Position numbers and translations under genes: made by a program. The notes beneath the pieces were generated by a model. That model saw only the letters and a program-made list of their open reading frames with translations. It ran no database searches and was not told where the DNA came from. A stretch of DNA of 29,055 bases, from assembly GCA_964471475.1 (NCBI GenBank), contig CAYYFQ010000024.1, positions 1-29,055 on the forward strand, written 5' to 3'. This document shows positions 1 to 8,513 of the stretch, in pieces (positions within the stretch are counted from its first letter, which is position 1; every line of letters begins with the position of its first letter). The stretch comes from JAJNBD01 sp964471475 (lineage in GTDB: Bacteria; Pseudomonadota; Gammaproteobacteria; CAISUE01).

Positions 1-1540
1 TGTTATAAAACACTTGTACGGGGGGATGTGTTTGCATGAATTTTATCAAAGCGTGCGAAGGAGCTTCATCATGATTAATGCGCAGAGCCATCCATTGGTG
101 ATGGTTGAGATGAAGAGGCTGGTTCAAGTTATTAATGTGGGTAGTATGTGTGACAATTAGTGGGTTTTCATATTCATGTGAAGCATAAAACGCTACTTCG
201 GGTGAATTAGTCAGTAATGTGTCAGTGGCTTGCATATGCGTATTTAACCATCGCCCACTTTGCGTAATATAAGTTTTTGAATAACCAAATCGTACTAAAC
301 CGCTGATCGCCATAACAAATAAGGCTAGCAAAATAGTAGGGAAGATCCAACGTGGAGCTCTATGATTTTGCCATAGCCCCTGTATTTTTACTAAGGAAAA
401 GGGGACCCATAGCATAAGGATAAGGGCCATAAATATTGGATAGCGTGTGGCTATAAAATAGCGCTCCCACAAAAATAAAGCGAGCATCAATGCATTAAGG
501 AGTAATAAAAAATAGAGAAGCGTGGTTTCACCATGAGGGTTTTTAATAAGCGATTTAAGTTGACCATACATAGCAAGTACTACGTACAGTGGTTTGATAA
601 CGATAACTAATGTGTAAAAAAATAAAGCGAGCAAGCCACCTAGTAATAAAATACGGGCGTTTTCATGGGCAGCTTCATCCAAAATGGCAGTGCTGAATTT
701 TTGAGCATCCATATTTAATTGGCTCCAAAGGTGCGGAAGAATTTGGAGTAATTGATCGCGATATTCCATTAATCGATTCATGTTCTTATTGAGGAGAAAC
801 TGTGGGTGTTGCCAAATGAAAAATCCAGAGAGACTCACTAGAATAAGTAAAAAAATATTAGCTTTGATGAAGAGATAAATTTTTTGAGTCCAAGCCGTAT
901 GAGGGATGAAAAACAAAAAGAAGGGTGTAACAGTAAGGAAAATCAAACCCTCTATGCGAAATAAACTCGCAATGCTGCAAGCGATTGCCCAAGCAATACC
1001 ATAATACCACGAGCGGTGTTGTAAAAATTTTAATAGATAAAACACAGCTAATAATGCAAAAGCCCAATAGCCGGAATCGCGTGTGGCGTAATTGCGGATG
1101 CTATTAAGCATTGGGTAAATAAGGATAGTTGCTGCGGCCCATACGTCAAGAGTGCGATCTTCGGAAGAAGTTTTTGAAAGAGAGTGGGAGGTTGTGATTT
1201 CCCTATCTTTTAGTTTCGCTACAATCATTATAAAAAAAATTACGAGGAGAGCTTGAAAAAAAGCATTCAAGCAATTAAAGCTAGAAAGTAAGCTTAAACC
1301 TGTTAATCGATGAAAAAACGCGCCTAGAATAGAAAAAAATGGCCACGGATAGGAAAGAAAAGCAGCTTTTAAGCCGTTGGCATCAAAAGCTTGAGCGGCA
1401 AGCACGTAACGTAAGCCATCCACATTGAGAGGGTTGAGAGGAAGTAATTCTACATAACTAAAAAGTAGACTGAGAAATCCTGCGACAATTAGGCGTTGAA
1501 AATAGGAAAGTCGTTTTAAATGAGCTATCATTAGAGCCAT
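1..1540 (-). CDS. Polytopic membrane protein, probable GT-C type glycosyltransferase (partial)
   Basis: An uninterrupted minus-strand reading frame begins with ATG at 1540 and is still open at the left edge, so at least 513 residues are present and the C-terminus is missing. Many hydrophobic segments alternate with short loops. After the first membrane segment lies a loop with an Asn-Pro-Leu-Asn-Val-Asp-Gly stretch and a Pro-Trp-Pro-Phe motif, the layout of lipid-linked-sugar (GT39/ArnT/PMT-like) transferases, which keep acidic catalytic residues in the first periplasmic loop. The last part of the visible protein is soluble. It is divergent from waaG with only 34 bases between starts, so a role in envelope glycan synthesis is plausible. 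No clear ribosome site precedes the ATG; a second in-frame ATG lies three codons downstream. The family assignment is tentative; the frame itself is convincing. Confidence 0.72.
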   Translation of the reverse strand, partial: MALMIAHLKRLSYFQRLIVAGFLSLLFSYVELLPLNPLNVDGLRYVLAAQAFDANGLKAAFLSYPWPFFSILGAFFHRLTGLSLLSSFNCLNAFFQALLVIFFIMIVAKLKDREITTSHSLSKTSSEDRTLDVWAAATILIYPMLNSIRNYATRDSGYWAFALLAVFYLLKFLQHRSWYYGIAWAIACSIASLFRIEGLIFLTVTPFFLFFIPHTAWTQKIYLFIKANIFLLILVSLSGFFIWQHPQFLLNKNMNRLMEYRDQLLQILPHLWSQLNMDAQKFSTAILDEAAHENARILLLGGLLALFFYTLVIVIKPLYVVLAMYGQLKSLIKNPHGETTLLYFLLLLNALMLALFLWERYFIATRYPIFMALILMLWVPFSLVKIQGLWQNHRAPRWIFPTILLALFVMAISGLVRFGYSKTYITQSGRWLNTHMQATDTLLTNSPEVAFYASHEYENPLIVTHTTHINNLNQPLHLNHHQWMALRINHDEAPSHALIKFMQTHPPVQVFYN

Positions 1541-1574
1541 TGACTATGAATTATGCATCGCATGGAATTTTATC

Positions 1575-2714
1575 ATGGAATTATGCTTGTGCCTATTTAA
1601 ATACTTTCCCTACGGGGGGTTGCAGCGCGATTTTTTAAAAATCGCGCTGGGGGCTTTGGCGCGCGGTATGCGCGTGACATGTTATGTGATGAGCTGGGAA
1701 GGGGAGATCCCACCTGGGTTACAAGTGATTTTATTGCCAGCGAAAGGACGCAGCAATCATGCGCGTTGCTGGCATTTTGCGCAGTTACTTCAAGAAGTGT
1801 TAGCGACAAAAAAATATGATTGTGTGATGGGCTTTAATCGATTGCCAAGCTTAGATTATTATTTTGCGGCGGATATTTGTTTTGATGAAGTAGTTTCCCA
1901 AAAATATCCTTGGTTTTATCGGCTATTACCACGGTATCGTACTTTTTTGCGATTAGAAGCCATGGTGTTTAATAAAAAAAGTAGTACACAAATTTTGTTG
2001 TTGAATCCTGCACAAAAAAAAGTGTATCAAAAATTTTATCAGACACCATCTGAGCGTTTTCATTGTATTCCTCCTGGTATAGCATTACCACAGAGGCGAT
2101 TAACACAAATGCAAGCAAGAGAGGTGTTGAATTTAAATATTCCAAAAAATGCTTATTGGTTGTTGATGGTGGCTAAGAATCTACAGCTTAAAGGGATAGA
2201 GCGCAATTTAAAAGCTTTGGCGGAATTGCCCGAAAATTTACGAAGGCAGACGTACTTACTTGTGATTGGTTCTGATGGCGTGTCGTATTATAAAAAAATC
2301 GTCAAAAAAATGAGAATTAGTGAGCAAGTAATTTTTTTGGGTGCGGTGGACGATGTAGATACTGCAATGCAAGCGGCGGATCTGTTTGTGCATCCAGCAC
2401 TTTCTGAAGCCGCCGGTATGGTATTAATTGAAGCATTGGTAAATTCTTTACCTGTGTTGACTACCGATAATTGTGGATATGCTTTTCATATTGAGCAATC
2501 CAAAGGGGGAAGAGTAGTGCCGGGTGCTCCCTTTGATGCGGCAAGCTGGTTGAAAGCTTTGATTCAATTATTGCAGGAAATCCCAAATGTCGTATTAAAA
2601 AAAAATGCACAAGCTTACGTGCAAAGTGCTAATTTATCAGGGATGGTAGAGGAGGTGCTTAATTATCTGAAAGAGTGTAGGTCCTTTTTCAAAACCCCAT
2701 CATCTGTCGAATAA
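1575..2714 (+). CDS. waaG: LPS core glucosyltransferase WaaG (RfaG)
   Basis: 379 aa, the usual length for WaaG (about 374). The N-terminus reads like E. coli WaaG, with a Lys-Tyr-Phe-Pro-x-Gly-Gly-Leu-Gln-Arg-Asp-Phe block at residues 9-20 that forms part of the nucleotide-sugar site. The GT4-family E(x7)E signature is present as Glu278 and Glu286 in the segment EAAGMVLIEAL. WaaG is a cytoplasmic, membrane-associated GT-B enzyme that transfers glucose from UDP-glucose to heptose II of the LPS inner core; the exact sugar and acceptor in this organism are inferred. The ATG at 1575 is preferred because it puts the conserved KYFP block at its normal distance from the N-terminus. No strong Shine-Dalgarno is visible. 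The last 26 bases overlap, tail to tail, the convergent ubiquinone hydroxylase gene. Confidence 0.93.
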   Translation: MELCLCLFKYFPYGGLQRDFLKIALGALARGMRVTCYVMSWEGEIPPGLQVILLPAKGRSNHARCWHFAQLLQEVLATKKYDCVMGFNRLPSLDYYFAADICFDEVVSQKYPWFYRLLPRYRTFLRLEAMVFNKKSSTQILLLNPAQKKVYQKFYQTPSERFHCIPPGIALPQRRLTQMQAREVLNLNIPKNAYWLLMVAKNLQLKGIERNLKALAELPENLRRQTYLLVIGSDGVSYYKKIVKKMRISEQVIFLGAVDDVDTAMQAADLFVHPALSEAAGMVLIEALVNSLPVLTTDNCGYAFHIEQSKGGRVVPGAPFDAASWLKALIQLLQEIPNVVLKKNAQAYVQSANLSGMVEEVLNYLKECRSFFKTPSSVE

Positions 2715-3903
2715 AACGTTTTTTAGCGAAAGTACTATGTTCGAGCGTGAGTAGAGCTAATTGACGTGCGATCTTTGTAGGCAACGCGCTGCTGGCAAAA
2801 GTACGTTCTGTTTGTTTTGTCCATGTGGCGAGTGTATTGGCTCGCTCCAGCTGTCGAGCAGCAAAATTTTCAAGTGAACCTTTCTCAAAAAGAGAGTGGA
2901 GGCAATCACGAATGCCACGGATCCCTAAGTTCAATCCTTGTGCGCCGAGAGGATTTAGCGTATGAGCGGCATTCCCAAGGAGAATTGCTTTTTCATGAAC
3001 CATTTTAGTGGCAATTACGCTCTTAAGTGGGTAGTGGACACGTTTGCCAATGGCATATAGTTTTCCTAATCGCCATCCAAATAATTTTTGTAATTGTGCT
3101 AAATAATCTTCATTAGATAAGGCTAATAGGGAAGTTATTTCTTGTTGGGGTGCAGTTAATACAGTGCCAATGCGATTTTGTACCAAAGGCAAAACGGCTA
3201 AAATATGTTGTTTAGCAAAGCGTTCGTAAGCAATATTGCGATGAGGAAAAGTGCACTCACAGACGCTCACGATGGCGGCTTGTTGGTAATCATGGTCAAT
3301 CGTAGAAATGCTTAGTTGATTTCGCAAACTCGATTGTGTGCCATCTGCGATAAATACATAAGTGCTTTGAATGATTTTTTGGTGATTTTGCGATGCTGAG
3401 TGGGTGTCAGGTGGTGACTTGGTGGTGAGATCGGTATTTTTTGTCATTTGAAGTTCCAATTTCCATACTGCTCCAGTTTGAGTTAATGCATTAACTTTTG
3501 TATTGGGCCAATAATGAATATTTGGATATTTTTTAACAGCACTACTCAAAAAATCGACGAGTTGTTGAATGCTAATTACAGCACCTAGCTGCGAGGCATT
3601 AACTGTATCTGCGCTCAGCCGACAATGTCCAAAGACGCCATACTCTGAAATTTCAATGTGTGAAATTACATTAGCCTCTTTATTTAAATCAAACCACAAT
3701 CCTAACTCGGTAAGGTATTCGATGCTATGTTGATTGAGTGCAAGAGTTCGCAGATCCAACGGGTTTCGTGAGTAAGTGAGTTGATCAATATTTTTGTCAT
3801 CAATCAAAACAACGGGGCCTTCACTTTTTTTAGCTAAGCCAATAGCAGTTAACAAACCCACCAAACCGCTGCCTACCACCACAAAAGGATAAGTGTCTGC
3901 CAT
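2689..3903 (-). CDS. ubiH: FAD-dependent ubiquinone biosynthesis hydroxylase, UbiH/UbiI/UbiF/COQ6 family
   Basis: 404 aa when started at the ATG at 3903, matching the family length of about 390-410. The Rossmann FAD motif GSGLVG is at residues 11-16, followed by a short acidic end of strand 2 (LIDD). The second FAD motif reads GNAAHTLNPLGAQGLNLG; the Asn where most members have Asp is also seen in UbiH. The C-terminus (ALLTLEHSTFAKKRFIRQ) fits the same family. These enzymes hydroxylate the aromatic ring of the ubiquinone precursor at the membrane with O2 and NAD(P)H. The frame is open 18 codons further upstream, but the ATG at 3903 overlaps the sufT stop as TGATG and has AGGA upstream, arguing for translational coupling. 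Which ring position is modified (UbiH, UbiI or UbiF) cannot be settled by eye. Confidence 0.88.
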   Translation of the reverse strand: MADTYPFVVVGSGLVGLLTAIGLAKKSEGPVVLIDDKNIDQLTYSRNPLDLRTLALNQHSIEYLTELGLWFDLNKEANVISHIEISEYGVFGHCRLSADTVNASQLGAVISIQQLVDFLSSAVKKYPNIHYWPNTKVNALTQTGAVWKLELQMTKNTDLTTKSPPDTHSASQNHQKIIQSTYVFIADGTQSSLRNQLSISTIDHDYQQAAIVSVCECTFPHRNIAYERFAKQHILAVLPLVQNRIGTVLTAPQQEITSLLALSNEDYLAQLQKLFGWRLGKLYAIGKRVHYPLKSVIATKMVHEKAILLGNAAHTLNPLGAQGLNLGIRGIRDCLHSLFEKGSLENFAARQLERANTLATWTKQTERTFASSALPTKIARQLALLTLEHSTFAKKRFIRQMMGF

Positions 3904-4256
3904 CAAAACATTCCTAGGAGTAATTTGGTTTCTTCCGACATGCAATCTTTCGTCCAAGGTGGATCCCAGACTAAATTGAGTGTGACGGATTGAACGAAAG
4001 GAACTTCTTCCACGACTTCTTTAACTTTTTGTGGCAAGCTTTGCGCTTCTGGACAATTGGGGGTCGTTAGTGTCATATCGATGGTGATGTGGTAATCTTC
4101 ATTGACTTCGATGCGATAGATCAACCCTAATTCATAAATATTAACGGGTAATTCTGGATCATACACCGTTTTTAATGCACTAATGATATTTTGACGAAGT
4201 TTATCGATGTCGATGGGAGCTTTCGGAGGAATTTTGCTTGTTGAATGAGTGTGCAT
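3903..4256 (-). CDS. sufT: SufT-type Fe-S assembly factor (MIP18/DUF59 family)
   Basis: 117 aa, a complete single-domain MIP18 (DUF59) protein. Characteristic blocks are visible in order: DPELPVNIYELGLIY (about residues 33-47), TTPNCPEAQ (about 64-72) containing the family's single conserved Cys, and WDPPWT (about 97-102). SufT is an accessory factor for maturation of iron-sulfur proteins in the cytoplasm. It is usually found in suf operons; here no other suf gene is in view. Its stop overlaps the start of the UbiH-like gene, so both are probably made from one mRNA. The start is divergent from the thioredoxin-like gene, with 36 bases between the two starts, so their promoters must overlap the genes or each other. 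The family call is strong; the molecular role is as uncertain as for the family generally. Confidence 0.9.
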   Translation of the reverse strand: MHTHSTSKIPPKAPIDIDKLRQNIISALKTVYDPELPVNIYELGLIYRIEVNEDYHITIDMTLTTPNCPEAQSLPQKVKEVVEEVPFVQSVTLNLVWDPPWTKDCMSEETKLLLGMF

Positions 4257-4292
4257 GAGCTAGAATGTCTTTTGAATAAAGGAGAAGGATTT

Positions 4293-4790
4293 ATGCCATT
4301 TGTTGCATATTATAAACGAATCTTAGGGTGTCTTGGTAATTATATCGCGCAATATATTCGAGCGCTTGTTTTATATTTATTTTTTGCTCATGCGGCTTTT
4401 GCTGATCCGCTTTATACTAATGAACATGGTCAAAAAGTGAGTCTCAGCAATCATCCTGCGCAGTATTTAGTATTGAACTATTGGGCACCTTGGTGTTCAG
4501 CGTGTAAAGAAGAGATTCCTATATTAAATAAGTTTTATCAACAACAAGCTAAAAAAGTGTTGTTGTATGGTGTGGATTTTGATAACCCTCCCGAAAAGGA
4601 ATTGTTAAATGTGATGAAAGAGATGCACATTCAATATCCTAATTTAGCAGACGATCCTCGGGAGCAATTAAAATTGCCTGATATTCCTGCTTTGCCAGTG
4701 ACTTTTATTTTTGATACTCATAATCAATTAATTGCCACATTGTATGGGCCGCAGACTTATGCATCATTGATGAAAAATATTAAGGTTTAA
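4293..4790 (+). CDS. TlpA/ResA-like thioredoxin-fold protein, exported or membrane-tethered
   Basis: 165 aa from the ATG at 4293, chosen because AAGGAGAAGG lies just upstream; the frame is open a further 16 codons. An N-terminal hydrophobic stretch (about residues 18-36) ending in AHAAFA before Asp looks like a signal peptide or anchor. The thioredoxin active site is WAPWCSAC (Cys68 and Cys71), followed by KEEIP as in TlpA-family periplasmic reductases. A cis-Pro region, ALPVTFIFD, lies in the C-terminal third. It probably reduces disulfides in the periplasm, for example in cytochrome c maturation or another client; the client is unknown. The gene is separated by 3 bases from the cation/proton antiporter gene downstream, so they form an operon. 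Confidence 0.87.
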   Translation: MPFVAYYKRILGCLGNYIAQYIRALVLYLFFAHAAFADPLYTNEHGQKVSLSNHPAQYLVLNYWAPWCSACKEEIPILNKFYQQQAKKVLLYGVDFDNPPEKELLNVMKEMHIQYPNLADDPREQLKLPDIPALPVTFIFDTHNQLIATLYGPQTYASLMKNIKV

Positions 4791-4793
4791 CGC

Positions 4794-5978
4794 GTGAATG
4801 ATCAGCAGATAATTTTTGTTTTCTTCCTTATTTTTGTTGGAGCTGTCGGCTTTTCTACATTGGCGATTGTATTGCGGCAATCTATGTTGGTGGCCTATAT
4901 TTTATTGGGGTTGTTTCTTGGGCCTTATGGGGCGAGATTAATACCTCAAGCGCAGGCATTTTCTGCTATTGGCCATATAGGAATTATTTTTTTATTGTTT
5001 TTGGTAGGCTTAGATTTAAATCCTCGCGAATTATTACAGTCCTTAAAAAACGTAAGTTTTATTACTGTTATTTCTTCATTGCTCCTGAGCGTAGTAGGTT
5101 GGATTTTCGCTTATTTTATTTTTCATTTTAATGCCATCGATAGCTTGTTGATTATCGCTTGCATTGTATTTTCGAGCACCGTCGTAGGTTTAAATTTAAT
5201 GCCCAATAAAATCCTTTTTCACTCGCGTCGCGGTGAGATCATGGTGAGTATTTTATTGCTACAAGATTTATTAGCGATTTTTGTTTTATTTTTGCTGCAA
5301 GGGTATCAAGTGGGGGGTGGTTTTGGTTCGAATGATATATTTACTGCGTTGGTGGGCTTGCCTACGTTGTTATTTTTAAGTTTTATGGGTAAAAAATTAG
5401 TTATTCGTCCTTTGGCGCATTATTTTTGGCACAATAAAGAATATGTGTTTTTATTAGCAATTGCATGGTGTTTAGGGCTCGCGGAATTAGGGGAGTTTTT
5501 AGGATTAAGTGGAGGGGTGGGAGCATTTATTGGGGGCGTCAGCATTGCGAGTAACTCGAGGACGGCAGCATTAATTCGTGAGCGCTTGAACCCGTTGCGA
5601 GATTTTTTTCTAGTTTTATTCTTTTTTGCAATAGGGTCCGAGTTTAATTATCACGCGATGTGGATGGTAATTATTCCCGGGATTGTATTAACTTTATTAA
5701 TTCTGTTATTTAAACCTTTCGTTTATTATTTATTGTTAAGGTTGCGTGGGGAACAAGTGTCTGATGCGAAAGAAATTGCCATTCGTTTAGGTCAAGCCAG
5801 TGAATTTGCTTTGTTGATTTCAGCGATGGCAACGATGATTACGCCACGATTAATTAGTTTGCGGGCAGAATATACCATCCAGGTTATGATTTTGAGTAGT
5901 TTAATTGTCTCTTGTTATTGGGTGTCAATGCGTTATCCTCTTAGCAGGAAGAGAAAAAAGTTAGAGGAAACACTGTGA
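4794..5978 (+). CDS. CPA2-family monovalent cation:proton antiporter, membrane domain only (KefB/KefC-like)
   Basis: 394 aa with about twelve hydrophobic segments across the whole length. Family hallmarks are the QDLLAI motif in the middle of the protein (the ion-binding Gln-Asp pair of KefB/KefC-type carriers), a FSSTVVG motif before it and the GQASEFALL motif near the C-terminus. E. coli KefB/KefC are about 600 aa because they carry a cytoplasmic RCK/KTN nucleotide-binding domain; here the protein stops after the membrane domain, so gating by NAD(H) or glutathione adducts through that domain is not expected. The substrate (K+ or Na+ against H+) is not determinable. The start is GTG, 3 bases after the thioredoxin-like stop, implying co-transcription. 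It is convergent with the 612-aa unknown gene. Confidence 0.9.
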   Translation: MNDQQIIFVFFLIFVGAVGFSTLAIVLRQSMLVAYILLGLFLGPYGARLIPQAQAFSAIGHIGIIFLLFLVGLDLNPRELLQSLKNVSFITVISSLLLSVVGWIFAYFIFHFNAIDSLLIIACIVFSSTVVGLNLMPNKILFHSRRGEIMVSILLLQDLLAIFVLFLLQGYQVGGGFGSNDIFTALVGLPTLLFLSFMGKKLVIRPLAHYFWHNKEYVFLLAIAWCLGLAELGEFLGLSGGVGAFIGGVSIASNSRTAALIRERLNPLRDFFLVLFFFAIGSEFNYHAMWMVIIPGIVLTLLILLFKPFVYYLLLRLRGEQVSDAKEIAIRLGQASEFALLISAMATMITPRLISLRAEYTIQVMILSSLIVSCYWVSMRYPLSRKRKKLEETL

Positions 5979-6015
5979 AAATATAGCAGTAGTGAGCAGG
6001 AGATTTTCATACTTG

Positions 6016-7854
6016 TTAACGCGCAAGTTTGTGGAACGAGGAAAGTTCAAGGTGTGAGAGAGGAGACTCTGACGTCGTTCCTTTTCTTTCGGGAGAAGGT
6101 GGTGCAGAGCGCGTAGTGACAGAGCGAGATAAACTAAATGCAGTGAGTGATAAGGAGGCTGCTGAAGCATTAGCTATTCTTGTTCCTACCGCTTGTAATT
6201 TGGGAGAAGTCGCGTCGGAGATTGAGCGAGGAGATATGGGCGCGTGGTGATGTGTGGAGGAAGCACTCGCGACAGACATAGAAGGAGACGTAGGCGCAGC
6301 TGCGGGGGGTGGTGATGCGCTAACGGAGTGTTTTTTGCGAGAGTTGTTTTGGTTAGCAAAATGTAACTTATATATTGCGGTACCTTTTGTTGGATCATCA
6401 CTGAATGGGTTTTCTTGAACAAATTCACGAAAATGTTCTGTAGGAATATTTTTATAAAAAAAGAGCAAAAGTATTTCCTTGTTAGGATCTTGATCGATCT
6501 TGTCCAGATTATTGATATAGAGCATGAGCTTGGATTTGTTATGAGACAGCGCATCTTCGCCACTTATTATAGCGAGTTCATGAGTTAAGATCTCCGCAAT
6601 ATAAGAGGTGAGGTAAGTGGATTCTATCTTTGCGCGTAACTCACTGACTGTAGGCTTGGGCAAATAAGAACACAATAGCACATAAAAACTAGCATAGAGT
6701 GATGAATTAGCTTTTTCTTGAGAGGAAGAAGATGTCAGTTTTTTAACGAAAAAATCAATAAAAGCATGAGTGAACCAATAATCCATTTCTATGGAGCTAT
6801 CAATGTGTTGAGATTTTCTTGCATGTTTAACTAAAAAGAAAGCAGGCCGGAGAACCTTTTCTAACCAAATTTGAGCTTGGCCAATATGTTCAGCAGTTAG
6901 TGGCACGTTATTTAAAACATCAATGAAGGCTTGAAACGCCTTTTTTTCTGGGATAGTAAGTTGTTTTAGATTTCGAATCCATTGCTGCTCGTTTAAATCA
7001 GCAAGTTTTTCATCTATGTCTTTATCGTTCTCTGTGAATAAATAATATAAGAGAGGAGATATATATTCTCTCAACCCATTTGCTTCCATACAATGGTCTT
7101 TAAAGCTACCACTGCCGTCTGCTTTTAATACACTATCCATACTAAAATTGAGGGAAGAAGTTGAAGCATGGTCTTCTTCGCTACTAGACCTCATGCTTTC
7201 TTCATCTTCGTCGCTTTTTACCCTATCATCTACGCTGTCTTCTAATAATCCCTGGAATAAACCTAGGTCCTCGAAATTTGCTTGATCATAAAAAGTAGCG
7301 AGTATAGCGCGGTGAAGGTCAGCGCTAGTCAGGTCATCATGATCATTGGGTTGGGGTAATTCGGGAAAAATCGCCAACGTGGTCGGCATTAACAGGGATT
7401 TTCGATAAAAACTCAGAGAGCGAGAAGAAGTTTGTGATTCAGGTATGGTTACAGGAATTTTTCCAGTAAAAAGATATTCAGCAAACGTATTGATGACGGC
7501 AGCTGATACAGTTTCATTTAGAGTTTCATAAACTCGGAAGCCTATTTTCTCTAACGCATTTTTGGTTACCCAATCATTGAAATAATAAAATAAAAAAACG
7601 CTTACGAGTGCTTGCCCTACGCCTGGATTATCTAATAATTTCTGAAAAATTTGAGGTGTAATTGGGCGAGCTTCTGGCGCTACTTTCATTAACATATCTT
7701 CGTTAATAAAATCGAGAAATTCTTGGAGCTGAGGGTTGTCAGAGCCAGTTACCCCATGATTTTGCAAAAGAGCATAAAGGCCGGAAAAAGCAGAAAAGGC
7801 TCCAAAATTTGGGTTGAATTTTGTTAGTGGTACGGAATAATTAGAATTTGGCAT
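6016..7854 (-). CDS. Unknown 612-aa protein with acidic insert and Ser/Pro-rich C-terminal tail
   Basis: No family recognised. The first 200 residues look helical and contain a hydrophobic run around residues 80-93. An acidic, Ser-rich, probably disordered insert follows (about 206-235), then a largely helical region to about residue 500. The last 110 residues are Ser/Pro/Ala-rich, with SPPPAAAPTSP, a His triplet and several Ser-Pro dipeptides. No signal peptide is evident. The gene follows hpt on the same strand after a 95-base gap without an obvious terminator, so it could be read from the nagZ-hpt transcript. Ribosome-site support is weak (GGGG about 7 bases before the ATG). The architecture resembles the other unknown proteins in this window and bacterial effectors translocated into eukaryotic cells; that role is inference only. 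Confidence 0.85.
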   Translation of the reverse strand: MPNSNYSVPLTKFNPNFGAFSAFSGLYALLQNHGVTGSDNPQLQEFLDFINEDMLMKVAPEARPITPQIFQKLLDNPGVGQALVSVFLFYYFNDWVTKNALEKIGFRVYETLNETVSAAVINTFAEYLFTGKIPVTIPESQTSSRSLSFYRKSLLMPTTLAIFPELPQPNDHDDLTSADLHRAILATFYDQANFEDLGLFQGLLEDSVDDRVKSDEDEESMRSSSEEDHASTSSLNFSMDSVLKADGSGSFKDHCMEANGLREYISPLLYYLFTENDKDIDEKLADLNEQQWIRNLKQLTIPEKKAFQAFIDVLNNVPLTAEHIGQAQIWLEKVLRPAFFLVKHARKSQHIDSSIEMDYWFTHAFIDFFVKKLTSSSSQEKANSSLYASFYVLLCSYLPKPTVSELRAKIESTYLTSYIAEILTHELAIISGEDALSHNKSKLMLYINNLDKIDQDPNKEILLLFFYKNIPTEHFREFVQENPFSDDPTKGTAIYKLHFANQNNSRKKHSVSASPPPAAAPTSPSMSVASASSTHHHAPISPRSISDATSPKLQAVGTRIANASAASLSLTAFSLSRSVTTRSAPPSPERKGTTSESPLSHLELSSFHKLAR

Positions 7855-7949
7855 ATCGAGACCCCATTAAATTTAATTGGTTTGCGCCAAAATTCTGGCA
7901 GCTTTTTAAGAGTACAATTATTATTATCGTGGAGTTGTGTGAAATTTAT

Positions 7950-8513
7950 TTATTGGTCTTCTTCATTCACTTCAAAAATACCCGGTGCATTGCGTAGATA
8001 TTCTTGATAATCTAGGCCATAGCCAAACACAAAGCGATTGTCCACTTCTAAAGCTACAAAGTCCGCTTTTTGTAAACCATGTGCTGGGCGTTGGACTTTT
8101 TTATCTAACAGCACACCAGTTAATACTTTTTTGGCGCCTTTAGCGTAACAATAACTTACAATAGCTTGAAGAGTGATACCTAAGTCTAAAATATCATCCA
8201 GAACTAAAACGGTACGTCCTTTTAAATTGGCTTTAGGTTCATATCGCCATTCTAGTTCACCACCGACAGTGTTGCCTTGGTAGCGTGTTGCATGAATATT
8301 GTCAATTTCTAAAGGGAAATCCAGTCTAGTTAAAATATTCCCTGTTAAAACAATACCACCTTTTAAGACAGTTAACAAGATGGGGTCAGCATCTGATAAT
8401 GTTAATTCAATGGATTTGGCCATGTGATCGAGCGCTGTTTCTACAGCGTCTTTATTGTATAAACAAGTGGCATTATTATAAATTTTTTGTATTTTTTTGG
8501 GGAGAATCATCAT
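7950..8513 (-). CDS. hpt: Hypoxanthine-guanine phosphoribosyltransferase
   Basis: 187 aa, the normal length for the purine phosphoribosyltransferases of this group. The PRPP-binding loop VLVLDDILDLGIT lies at residues 102-114 and the early Lys-Gly-Gly (LTVLKGG) loop at about 46-52. A VALEVDNRFVFGYGLDY segment near the C-terminus is the purine-binding and flexible-loop region. The enzyme salvages hypoxanthine and guanine to IMP and GMP with PRPP in the cytoplasm. The ATG at 8513 overlaps the nagZ stop by 4 bases (ATGA) and has AGGA about 6 bases upstream in the nagZ tail, so translation is coupled to nagZ; a second ATG follows directly. A neighbouring nagZ and a purine salvage enzyme are often paired in gammaproteobacteria. 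Confidence 0.93.
   Translation of the reverse strand: MMILPKKIQKIYNNATCLYNKDAVETALDHMAKSIELTLSDADPILLTVLKGGIVLTGNILTRLDFPLEIDNIHATRYQGNTVGGELEWRYEPKANLKGRTVLVLDDILDLGITLQAIVSYCYAKGAKKVLTGVLLDKKVQRPAHGLQKADFVALEVDNRFVFGYGLDYQEYLRNAPGIFEVNEEDQ

Noticed and set aside
6186..6563. 125-codon frame on the same strand as the 612-aa gene
   Set aside because: Alternate frame inside the low-complexity tail of the 612-aa gene; composition reflects the frame shift of Ser/Pro codons.
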